A stretch of DNA of 64,000 bases from Aralia elata (taxonomy: Eukaryota > Streptophyta > Magnoliopsida > Apiales > Araliaceae), in NCBI GenBank assembly GCA_034770075.1, contig JAVJAP010000127.1, forward strand, positions 62,001 to 126,000. Direction: 5' to 3'. Below are positions 54,203 to 64,000 of the stretch, piece by piece. Position numbers and translations under genes: made by a program. Under the pieces are notes generated by a model. It did not search any database and was not told the origin of the DNA. It worked only from the letters and a program-made list of their open reading frames with translations. Every line of letters starts with the position of its first letter. Position 1 is the first letter of the stretch.

Positions 54203-56396
54203 TGTAGACACCCAAATTTTGCACTTCGTATACTAACCCTGACAGGAAGGCAGAATCGTTAATTAACCCAGCCTACGAGAACAAAAGGTAAACATAAGTA
54301 CGAACACACAAAGCCACCACAATGACTTGCAATCAAAGCTAACACGACAACGAGCGGATATCAGGAATCGACTAATGGCCACTACGCTTACCTGCTCGCC
54401 GGTGATCTAGTGGGGGTCGGGGGGTAGTGCCCCCTGGAAACCAAGCTCCAAATACAAATCCTGTGTCATGTCGCAGCCATTCGAAACGAGCATTCCTGAA
54501 TGACATGACACGTTTCCCAGCGGTTCCCGGACTGCAAAATACAAGCCTTTCAGCAAAAACCAACAGTACGACACGAGAATCGAGGTGCGGTACAAAAATC
54601 GAGAAAATCAACCCAGCCAGCCGCGGATTGATCTGCGGCCAATGATGGGAAGACTGAAGTGCGCGGCGGGCACGGAGAAACCGAGGCTAGCCGCGAATCA
54701 ATCTGCGGCCAGCCGCGGATCAATCTGCGACTGCCTCCGGCAGCCTTTATCAATCCAGTTCTTCATTTTTTTCATCGGAGGAGGATACAGGAAGTTTTTT
54801 TTTCGGAAAGAAAAAAGGGAAGAAACAGCAGCGGGAGAGGAGAGAAAAGAGAGAAAAAAAGTGAGGATTTATACCCCTTTTCTTAGATTGTATCACATAC
54901 ACTTTCTACTCTAATTAATATACGAGTTTATACGTATCGTGGTGTCATTTGCAAGGTGAAGGGCCCCTTTTTATAGCATTTTTGTTATATCATTTTGTTA
55001 AACTTGTTGTCATTCGGGCTATATTAAATGTAGTTTTTCTTGTATATTATTGAGGATCCAAGTATTAAGGACTATTAGTGAGGGTTCCAACGGAACGAAA
55101 TTCTTCCCTAATGGCCCGATGATATCCATTTGGTGATTCTTTGTCGTTATGGTAATGTATTATGCGTAGTGTATTTAGATTGCTATTTTAGGATATTGTG
55201 GTGTGTTAGGAAACCCGGTGTTGTTTATTTTTGTAGTATCAATTTTGTGGGTGTGTAGCAATATTGGATGTGAGCCTAGGAACGTGACCCCGTGGTCCAA
55301 ATCCGATGATGGACATTTTTGGGTGTATGTAGTAGGGTCGATGTACCCTTTATTGTAAATATGTAATTGTCGGGCCTTAAAACGATATCAAGTTGAAAAT
55401 TGGGTTTAAGGCCCCGTAATAGTGAAATATGTGCTTGTGGGCATTTGGGTTTATTTTGATGGCTCACATGCCCATGAATAGCCCCCACGCATTTTAATGC
55501 TTGATTTGATTTACGACACAAAATTGATTTCAAAAGCTAAACGATGAAGATTTCCATAAAATCAATCAAATTAGGTTATTAGCACCACGAGGCTTAAAAT
55601 TGGAAGTGCTAATGAATGTCGATTCCTATTTAAACGAGAAGGTTAAAGAAAATCGTTTTCAAACATCACAAAAAATGGTTTTATAAAAATAAATGACGTT
55701 TTATTAAACCGTTGTGCATAGGGTTAAAGAGATCCTAGAAGTTGCCCGTCATTTTGTTTATGAAAGCAATGTATAGGTCCCGATTCCTATTTTGATGAAG
55801 GTTTAAAAAAAACTCTTTTGCCAAAACGACTCCTAATGAAAATCCCACAGCTTTTGACAATTAAAATCAAACCTTTCTCACAAGAATAAATAATAAAGCT
55901 TTCTCGTATAGGCCGAAAGACATTCTAAAGCATTCTCAAATTAAAACACGACTTTTCAAAAAAAACCAAATGCTTTTTCACGCAAACTCACCACAACATT
56001 CACATAGGCTCACACGCGCGCACACACACATTTTAAGAATTAAAGGATAGGGAAAGCATCAAGATTGCAATAACCGTGTTTCACGGAAGTCGGAGGATGC
56101 CTAACACCTTCCCCTCGCTTAAGCAAGCCCCCGAACTCTATGAATCTCGGTTTGCAGACCAATTAATTCCGAGTCACATATGAGCCAACGATTTACGAAA
56201 ACGAAACTCAGATGAGTTGGTACATCCATTTCAAATATACCAACTGGCGACTCTGGTCAATTGGCTCATCATAAAAAACGATCTTTCAAAACCCCGTCGA
56301 CATTTGTGTCGACTTTTTCCAAAGAATCATCTAATAAAAAGGCTAACATTGGAAAGGGTAATAATCATCATAGAAGCGATCTTCCCGGCGTCGACA
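54203..56396 (+). repeat. 3' LTR of F
   Basis: 2194 bp, TGTAGACACC to GGCGTCGACA, then ATTAC. On the minus strand: splice donor CAG|GTAAGCG (GT at 54391-54390) and TATA box near 54985, both pointing toward the antisense ORF. Confidence 0.92.
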
Positions 56397-56401
56397 ATTA
56401 C
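56397..56401 (+). repeat. Target-site duplication ATTAC, right copy (F)
   Basis: It matches 40261-40265; the E1 LTR resumes with ATATTTAC. Confidence 0.93.
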
Positions 56402-57589
56402 ATATTTACAATAAAGGGTACATCGACCCTACTACATACACCCAAAAATATCCATCATCAGATTTGGACCACGGGATCGCGTTCCTAGGCTCACACCCAA
56501 AATTGCTACACACCCACAAAATGGATACTACAAAAAATAAACAACACCGGGTTACCTAACACACCACAATATCCTAAAATAGCAATCTAAATACACTACG
56601 CATAATACATTACCATAACGAGCTAAAAAAAATCACCAAATGGATATCATCGGGCCATTAGGAAGAATTTCGTTCCGTTGGAACCCTCACTAATAGTCCT
56701 TAATCCATGGATCCTCAATAATATACAAGAAAAACTACATTTAATATAGCCCGAATGACAAAAAGTTTAACAAAATGATATAACAGAAATGCTATAAAAA
56801 AGGGCTTTTCACCTTGCAAATGACACCACGATGCGTATAAACTCGTATATTAAATAGAGTAGAAAGTGTATGTGATACAATCTAACAAAAGGGGTATAAA
56901 TCCTCACTTTTTCTCTCTTTTCTCTTCTCTCCCGCTCCTACTTGCTGCTTCTTCCCCTTTTTTTTTTCTTTCAAACTCCATGTCTCCCTCGATGAAAAAT
57001 GAAAAACTGCATTGATAAAGGCTGCCAGAGGCAGCCGCAGATTGATCCGCGGCTTGGCCGCGGATTGATCTACGACTAGCCTCGGTTCCCCCGCGCCCGC
57101 TCGGTTCCCCCGCACCGCACTCGAGTGCCGTGTCGTCAGTCCTCCCATCATTGGCCGCGGATTGATCTGCGGCTGGTTGGGCTGATTTTTTCGATTTTCG
57201 TACCGCACCTCGATTCTAGTGTCGTACTGTTGGTTTTCGCTGAAAAGCTTGTATTTTACAGTCCGGGAACCGCTGAGAAACGTGCCATATCATTCAGGAA
57301 TGCTCGTTTCGAATGGTTGCGACATGACACAGGATTCGTATTTGGAGCTTGGTTTCCAGGGGCGCTGCCCCCCGACCCCCACTAGCTCACCGGCGAGCAG
57401 GTAAGCGTAGTGGCCATTAGTCGTTTCCTGATATCCGCTTGTTGTCGTGTCGGCTTTGAGTTCAAGTCGTTGTGGTGGCTTTGAGTGTTCGTACTTATGT
57501 CCACCTTTCGTTCTCGTAGGCTGGGTTAATTGACGATTTTGCCCTCCTATCAGGGTTAGTATACGAAGTGCAAAATTTAGGTGTCTACA
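56402..57589 (-). repeat. 5' LTR of E1, outer part
   Basis: It continues the E1 LTR interrupted at 40265 and ends GGTGTCTACA on the + strand, i.e. the LTR start TGTAGACACC on the minus strand, next to CCGAG (57590-57594). It carries the conserved + strand TATA (near 56793), dyad cluster (57030-57175) and donor CAG|GTAAGCG (near 57400). Confidence 0.9.
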
Positions 57590-57594
57590 CCGAG
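57590..57594 (+). repeat. Target-site duplication CCGAG, right copy (E1)
   Basis: It matches 23030-23034; the copia LTR resumes with GAAGCACGG. Confidence 0.92.
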
Positions 57595-57773
57595 GAAGCA
57601 CGGTTCTACGAGGGTATAATTTCTTAATCTCTATCTCTTTTGTTAATTAATAATTGAACAAAAGGAAAGATCATGGTGATGGTTTGTATGAAAAATTTTA
57701 AAATCTATTTTATCACGCTTCCGCTCTATTTATGTAATTTGATTGCATGCTTGCGTTATATACAAACCTAACA
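57595..57773 (+). repeat. 5' LTR of copia D, terminal 179 bp
   Basis: It ends CCTAACA (57773), one base before the primer site. Together with 21395-23034 it gives an LTR of about 1.82 kb. Confidence 0.85.
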
Positions 57774-57774
57774 G

Positions 57775-57786
57775 TGGTATCAGAGC
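57775..57786 (+). other. Primer-binding site of copia D (initiator tRNA-Met)
   Basis: TGGTATCAGAGC, the standard plant Ty1/copia site complementary to initiator tRNA-Met. Confidence 0.95.
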
Positions 57787-57885
57787 CTAATCCTTGTGTT
57801 AATTATTGATTGTGATGATTCCATGTATGAATTGATATGCCATACGATCAGATTTTTGGGCTAAAAAATTTTCTGATTCAGCGTC

Positions 57886-58005
57886 GCGGCGCGGCCGCAC
57901 CGCTTCCAGTTCATTCTGGAGCGCGGTCGCGCCTGAACCCAGAAAATATTTATAGGGTGCAGCGCGGCCGCACCACTCCTAGTTCAATTTGGAGCGCGGC
58001 CGCGC
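57886..58005 (+). repeat. GC-rich dyad cluster in the copia D leader
   Basis: Four units of GCGCGG(C/T)CGC(A/G)C at about 57889, 57921, 57962 and 57994, separated by linkers containing AGTTCA(T/A)T(C/T)TGGAG in two cases. The palindrome GCGCGGCCGCGC is perfect at 57994-58005. Confidence 0.75.
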
Positions 58006-58930
58006 AGGTATGCAGAGTTTGAAAATTTTTTGTTTTTCTCAATTAACATAAATAGTTTATTTAATTGATAAAAGTTTAAAATAAAGATGTTTATTTTATC
58101 TGGAATAGGATTTCAGATTGCTAAAATTAAAGAAGTTTAATTTGATTTGGTTTTTTGACTAAAATAAAAGAGTTTATTTTGTTTCAAAACTAAATATTAG
58201 CAAAAATTTTGCCCATTAATTGATATCAATGCATATATGGAATGGTTTTATTATTCATGAGATGAATGTTATTTATTGATATATATAGAGATATGTATAA
58301 TAATAAATAGGGATTGACTATGGACTATTGACCAATGTGTGATTGGAATTATTTTAGAGGATGCTTGAATATATGGGTTTTTATAAATGGGGTCTGTGTT
58401 AATGTAAATTATATCTCCCTCCTATGTACTTCCCCTTGACTGCTGATCAAGGTTTCTATTTATTGTAAATAGTTTTTTTTTGTAATAGGACTAGTTAGAA
58501 TTAATTTTGAAAAATTAGAGACAAAGGAACAAGGAGCACTTGAAGACCCGTTTGTATAGGAGCCCGGGTTTAAATGTAATAGTTATATTTAAATTTTATT
58601 CTTGGACCCTAGGTTTGACCTTTTGGTTCACTTGGTGGCTCTAGTGAACCAAACTAGAATAAAAGTCCATAATCAATCCGGGTAGAATATAATATTCTAT
58701 ATGTGCATGCTTACTATATATATTATATATTATCCAACATGCTTCGCATGTTAAATAATATGACGTGTATTTTATATATATATGTGCATGCGCATTAAGC
58801 AAGATGAGACTAATAATAATAAACCCCTCAAAGAAATCATATTAAGTCCTAAGCGTTCAAAGATATTAGGAATATCGAACGTCGCCTTCTAGCATGGTAA
58901 AGCAATAGAGTATTAAATATTTAATATGAG

Positions 58931-59224
58931 TTTGTTGTGCACACACAAGGCGAGTCTTAAATATTTAAGATGTTATTTTATTACATTTGATGCTTATTAA
59001 GGAATTGAACATTACTGCTTTGTTGTGCACACACAAGGGCGGTCTTTTTTCTTCACATATATGGAAGTGCTAGGTTGGACTTAACTTAGATTATTTTAGT
59101 TCGGATGAGCACACACTTGACCATTATAATCTAAGAGGCAAAATACAAGGAGTTACATAGTGATGTAATTGACAATAGTTGTCTACCTATTTATTTATAT
59201 ATAGTTTGTTGTGCACACACAAGG
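58931..59224 (+). repeat. Dispersed 20-bp repeat in the copia D leader
   Basis: TTTGTTGTGCACACACAAGG at 58931-58950, 59019-59038 and 59205-59224, with a degenerate GAGCACACACTTGAC near 59106. The core TGTGCACA is palindromic. Confidence 0.75.
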
Positions 59225-59421
59225 CTATATACATTTGAAATGGGATCCTTAATTCTCACTAGCAAATCTTTAATTAGATTTGTCGAACTATATAATGAGG
59301 TTAATATAATTTGATGAAAATAGTGGGAGATACCAATCTAAATAAAGACCTAATTTATTTTGATGATTAATAAAATGAATGTATGCTAAAATGTTGTCTA
59401 TTTCACATGTAGAATTTAAAA

Positions 59422-62400
59422 ATGTCAAACTCACCATCACTGCGTAGTATACTTGATGCTAACAAACTGACCGGGCCGAATTACATGGACTGGTTAAGGA
59501 ATCTGAGAATTGTTCTCACTGCTGAAAAGATTTCTTATGTCCTAAATTCGCTAGTCCCTACAAATATTGCAGAAATAGCCTCTGAGGAAGAGATTGCTAC
59601 TTTTAGAAAGTGGCAAGATGATGCAATCTTGGCTCAATGCATTATGCTCGCATCCATGAGTAACGAGCTTCAGCGTCAACATGAAACTATGGATGCTCCT
59701 ACTATATTGCTGCACCTCAAAGAATTGTATGGTGAGCAAAGTAGGACTGCTAGATATCAGATATCTAAGGAGCTCTTCTGATCTCGTATGACCGAGGGCA
59801 CTACTGTTGAAACTCATGTCCTTAAGATGATCAATCTGATTGAATAACTTGGACAGCTTGGGTTCGTGATGGATGGGGAGTTAAGTCAAGATTTGATCTT
59901 GCAGTCACTCCCGGACACCTTCTCACAATTTGTTGTGAATTTTCACATGAATAAGTTGGACGTCAGCTTGCCTGAGTTACTTAACATGCTGAAAACTGCT
60001 GAAGCTCACTTCTCATCCAACAAGAACCAAGTCTTACTAGTGGATGAATCTTCCAAGAAAAGGAAGAGGCCTAAGGTATCTTCTGAAAAGAAGAAAAACA
60101 AAAAGGCTAAGGGCAAGGCGAAAAGAAAGGGTAAACAGAAACCTGATCCAAATAGCAAAGGAATTTGCTACCATTGCAATAAGCCGGGACACTGGAAGAG
60201 GAACTGCAAGGAGTATCTTGCGGACCAAAAGAAGCTTGGAGAAGCTTTGACTTCCTATCTAGGTTTGTTCATGATTGAAATTAATTTTTCTGAAAGTCAA
60301 AATTCTACTTGGGTATTGGATACCGGCTATAGTTCTCACATATGTAATAATATGCAGGGACTAAGCAGAAGTAGAAAGCTGAACAAGGATGAAATCGTCC
60401 TACGAGTTGGAAATGGAGCAAAGGTTGCTGCATTAGCTGTAGAAACTTATTGTTTAGCACTGCCTTCGGGCAAGTTCATTAGTTTAAATAATTGTTATTA
60501 TGTTCCAACACTCATTAGAAACATTATTTCAATTTCTGTATTGGATATGGATGGTTTTGATATTATAATAAAGAATAACAGTTGTTCTATTTATAATAAA
60601 AATGTTTTATATGGCGTTGGCAATCTACTGAATGGACTTTACATACTTGACTTGCATGAAAATATACTTCAAATTGAACAAACTAAGAAAAGAAAAAGAG
60701 ATGATGTTAATTATACCTTTATGTGGGACTGTAGAATCGGTCATATCAATGAAACAAGATTAACCAAGTTGCGTAAAGATGGGCTATTAGAGCTATCTAA
60801 TTACGAATCATATCCAACTTGTGAATCTTGTCTCATGGGTAAGATGACTAAATCTCTTTTTAGTGGAAAAGTAGAAAGAGGTACAGAGTTGTTAGCGTTG
60901 GTACACACAGACGTATGTGGACCTGTGACAACGAATGCACGAGGAGGGTATTCTTATTTTATTACTTTCACTGATGATCATTCTAGATTTGGATATGTGT
61001 ATTTAATGAAATACAAATCTGAATCGTTTGAAAAGTTCAAAGAATTTAGAAGTGAAGTAGAGAAGCAAACTGGTAAGAGTATTAAGATTCTTCGATCGGA
61101 TCGAGGAGGTGAATACTTGACCAATAAGTTTCTAAGTTGTCTCAAAGAAAATGGTATAATCTCACAATGGACTCCACCAGGGACGCCACGGTTGAATGGT
61201 GTATCTGAAAGGAGAAATCGAACATTGTTGGACATGGTTCGTTCCATGATGAGTTATACCGATCTTCCAATATCCTTTTGGGGTTATGCCTCAGAAACGG
61301 CTGCATACCTGCTTAACAAGGTACCTACCAAATTCGTCCTAAAGACCCCATATGAGATATGGACAGGGAGGAAACCTAGTCTTAAGCATGTTAAGACTTG
61401 GGGTTATCCAGCTTATGTCAAAAGGTTTGAGCATGATAAGCTGAAGACTAGATCCGACAAGTGTAGATTTGTGGGATATCCTAAAGAAAGTTTAGGAAAT
61501 TATTTCTATCATCCTACTGATCAAAAGGTGTTTGTTGCGAAACACGCTGCCTTCTTGGAAAAGGAGTTTATCCTTAAAGGGGTCAGTGGGAGTAAGATAT
61601 ATCTTGAAGAAGTTCAAGAACCACAAAATACTACGGATCAAAGTCAGGTACCCGACGAAGTAGAAGAACCTACTGTACCACTACCTATTCGTAAATCTGG
61701 AAGAGTACTGAAGATACCTGATAGGTATGGATTCATCATAGAGGATGATGATGAGGTACGCATCATAGATGATGATGATCCATTGACTTACGAAGAGGCT
61801 ATGAGTAGTAAAGACTCAGAGAAATTGCTAGAAGCCATGAAATCTGAGATGGACTCCATGTATAAAAACCAAGTATGGACTTTGGTTTCACCACCTGAGG
61901 GCATTAAACCTATTGGGTGTAAATGGGTCTTTAAGAGAAAGACTAGAGCAAATGGCAAGGTAGAGACCTATAAGACCCGACTGGTTGCAAAAGGTTTCAA
62001 ACAAAGACAATGAGTTGACTATGATGAAACCTTCTCACAAGTAGCTATGCTCAAGTCCATTCGGATTTTGCTTGCAATTGCAGCTTATTATGACTACGAA
62101 ATCTGGCAAATGGACGTGAAAACGACCTTCCTCAATGGAGAGCTTGAGGAGAATGTATATATGATTCAACCAGAGGGTTTTGTTTCAATGGTTGGAACAA
62201 ACCAAGTCTGTAAGCTACAACGATCCATTTATGGATTGAAGCAAGCTTCTCGAAGATGGAACATCCGTTTTGATGAGATAATCAAAAAGTTTGATTTTAT
62301 TAAAAATGAGGATGAACCTTGTGTGTACAAGAAGGTTAGTGGGAGCGCTGTTTCATTCCTTGTATTATATGTTGATGATATATTACTGATAGAGAATGAT

Positions 62401-63350
62401 GTTCCTATGCTACAGTCGATCAAAATTTGGTTATCTAAACATTTCTCCATGAAGGACTTGGGTGACGCATCCTATATTTTGGGATAAAGATCTATAGAGA
62501 CAGATCTAAAAGGATGCTTGGCTTGACCCAAGGAAAGTACATTGACTCGATGCTAAAAAGGTTTAGCATGGAAGATTCTAAGAGAGGTCTCATGCCGATG
62601 AGCCATGGAATACATCTCTCTAAGAAACAGGCCCCAAAGACACCTGAGGAGAAAGACCGTATGAGTAAGATTTCTTATGCTTCAACAATAGGATCTATCA
62701 TGTACGGTATGATATGTACTAGACCAGATGTCGCTCATGCACTTAATGGAACAAGCAGATATCAGTCGAATCTAGGAGAAGAGTACTGGAAGGCAGTGAA
62801 AAACATCCTAAAGTACTTGAGAAGAACTAAGGATGTATTTCTTGTCTACGGTGGGTCTGAATTGAAACTAGAGGGCTATACAGACTCAAGTTTTCAAACG
62901 GACCAAGATGACAGTAAATCTGTTTCAGGGTATGTGTTTACCTTAAACGGTGGCGCAGTGAGTTGGAAGAGTTCCAAGCAGCAAATAGTTGCTGATTCAG
63001 TGACAGAGGCAGAGTACATAACTATAAGTGAAGCTGCAAAGGAAGCTATTTGCATGAAGTTTATAACTGAACTTGGAATGGTTCCTAGCATTAGAGGAGC
63101 CGTACCTTTATTATGTGACAACACCGGAGCTGTTGCGTAGGCTAAGGAACCCAGGTCTCATCAGAAATCCAAACACGTGTTGCGGTGATTTCATTTGATT
63201 AGAGAGATCATTGAAAGAGGAGATGTCACCCTGGAGCGTGTGGACTCTTAAGACAATATTGCAGATCCATTTACTAAAGCTTTAACACAACAACAGTTTG
63301 ATCGTCACTTAGAGAAGATGGGTATTAGATACCATGGCGATTGGCTTTAG
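59422..63350 (+). pseudogene. Copia D gag-pol polyprotein
   Basis: Ty1/copia order. Gag (KLTGPNYMDWLRNLR) with a lysine-rich stretch and CYHCNKPGHWKRNC zinc knuckle near 60170. Protease LDTGYSSHICN near 60320, where the residue after DTG is Tyr. Integrase zinc region WDCRIGHIN near 60725, where the usual first His reads Asp; core D (HTDVCGP), D (RSDRGGEY), E (NGVSERRNR). RT with YVDDILL near 62370. RNase H with YTDSSF and VTEAEY. It ends at TAG 63348. Stops: 59779, 59845, 62011, 63138, 63187 and 63250; one-base loss near 62487. Most stops fit C-to-T changes. Otherwise well preserved. A 4% LTR difference fits a fairly recent insertion. Confidence 0.9.
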
Positions 63351-63353
63351 TGC

Positions 63354-63364
63354 AAGTGAGAGAT
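63354..63364 (+). other. Polypurine tract of copia D
   Basis: AAGTGAGAGAT directly before the 3' LTR start TGAAAGTAG, three bases after the RNase H stop codon. Confidence 0.75.
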
Positions 63365-64000
63365 TGAAAGTAGTATGCACACAAGCCAATCATATTTGAT
63401 ATGATGTAGCATATACATTGTAATCTTATTCATTTATTAATAAAAGAATTGATTTTCTTAAAAGACATTTTATATTATCTACATAGTGCTGTTATATTAA
63501 ATGTGATAAACCCATAGTTTTGAGCAATGCTTTTAGAATAATGATGGTGATCATGCTAATGAGATCTAAATTTTAGATAGCTCACAAACTAAAATCGTTC
63601 CTAATTGTTGGATTACTAAAAAGGAGATTAGTGAATCCGGATAGATTAGTACATACGTTGCTTGCTCTTAGGAAGAGGATGATTGATCTCATAATCATTT
63701 GTGTGGAGACACTAAAGCAAGTATATAGGTACTTATTGGAGAATAAGTACACTGAACGTGGCTCGCTAAGGAATACCTAATGGAGTTTTACTCGCCTATC
63801 AATAGGAATTCCTCTAATGATAGTAGTACAAGTGATCCTTGGATTGAGATCATCATAGTATTTTGTGTATGATGAGTTATACTTTGACATGTCCCTTAAG
63901 ACCTTTGGGGTATATCAAAGGATATGGTTGGGTATAATAAGTTGTGCATGAAGATAGGTGAATGATCAACAAATAATCTACCACGTCTAGTAAAAGATGT
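63365..64000 (+). repeat. 3' LTR of copia D, partial
   Basis: It matches 21395-22031 with about 25 differences. It is cut by the window end and should extend about 1.2 kb further. Confidence 0.93.

Larger units (their letters stand above)
40266..56396 (+). mobile_element. Tat-lineage element F, full length, inserted head-to-head in the E1 5' LTR
   Basis: 16.1 kb with both LTRs (40266-42492 and 54203-56396), primer site, gag-protease, RT, two RNase H domains, integrase, one antisense ORF, a 1.4-kb tandem array, polypurine tract and flanking ATTAC. Same family as E1 but opposite orientation. Coding regions are interrupted by stops only here and there. Confidence 0.93.
23035..57589 (-). mobile_element. 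Tat-lineage (Ogre/Retand-like) Ty3/gypsy element E1, containing G and F
   Basis: Minus strand. The 5' LTR is split by F (57589-56402 and 40265-39223), then primer site (39220-39203), gag-protease, predicted intron, RT split by solo LTR G, two RNase H domains, integrase (end 28997), two antisense ORFs (+ strand, 25469-28479), polypurine tract (25277-25264) and 3' LTR (25263-23035). Without F and G it is about 15.7 kb. The dual RNase H and antisense ORFs are hallmarks of the Tat clade, known in Retand-like elements. It is flanked by CCGAG. Confidence 0.9.
57787..59421 (+). other. Long leader of copia D
   Basis: 1.6 kb without a credible gene. It holds a GC-rich dyad cluster (57886-58005), AT-rich sequence, and a 20-bp repeat TTTGTTGTGCACACACAAGG in three exact copies (58931, 59019, 59205) plus a weaker one near 59103. 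Gag starts at 59422. Confidence 0.7.
21395..64000 (+). mobile_element. Ty1/copia retrotransposon D, split by 34.6 kb of nested elements, runs off right edge
   Basis: The 5' LTR is in two parts (21395-23034 and 57595-57773), followed by the TGGTATCAGAGC primer site (57775), a long leader, gag-pol in Ty1/copia order (integrase before RT, 59422-63350), a polypurine tract and a 3' LTR (63365 onward) matching the 5' LTR. Counting by hand, the 636 shared LTR bases differ at about 25 positions (about 4%). The copia lineage is not assigned. Confidence 0.9.

Overview
The window is plant nuclear DNA, most likely pericentromeric or other heterochromatin. It consists almost wholly of LTR retrotransposons nested inside one another. 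I see no ordinary host gene, no prokaryotic signal, no rRNA and no functional tRNA gene. The families (Athila, Tat/Ogre-Retand, Tekay-like chromovirus LTRs, Ty1/copia, a tRNA-derived SINE) are plant-specific; the species cannot be named from the sequence.

Layout. (1) Athila element A, + strand, 1-7938: tRNA-Asp primer site, a single-frame gag-pol carrying seven stop codons, a 3' UTR with unusual repeated hairpins, and a 3' LTR. Its 5' LTR lies left of the window. (2) A abuts the 3' UTR of a second Athila element, B, - strand, 7939-20405. B has an env-like ORF3, pol, gag, a primer site and a 5' LTR; its 3' LTR should lie left of A. B's gag is split by a 3.2-kb chromovirus-like solo LTR, C (14486-17651, target duplication CATAT), which itself holds a SINE (15171-15380). 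(3) 20406-21394 is unclassified. (4) A Ty1/copia element D, + strand, starts at 21395 and runs off the right edge. Its 5' LTR is split by a 34.6-kb insertion (23035-57589, duplication CCGAG); its leader, gag-pol and 3' LTR follow at 57595-64000. (5) That insertion is a Tat element, E1, - strand. Its RT is split by a solo LTR, G (31613-34351, duplication ATCAT). Its 5' LTR is split by a second, oppositely oriented Tat element of the same family, F (40266-56396, duplication ATTAC).

The order of insertion is D, then E1, then F and G; and B, then A and C, then the SINE in C. All coding regions are decayed, mostly by C-to-T and G-to-A changes expected of methylated elements.

The most unusual content is not in the enzymes. 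It is: four hairpins in A with a constant 17-nt loop and changing but mostly paired stems; a hairpin with an invariant AGGCAA loop and compensated stem changes just after integrase in both Athila elements; clusters of GC-rich dyads in the LTRs or leaders of otherwise unrelated families; an antisense two-ORF gene set in the Tat elements, apparently served by an antisense TATA box and splice donor inside the LTR; and replacement of one of those antisense ORFs in F by a higher-order tandem array (35 bp x 3 = 105 bp).
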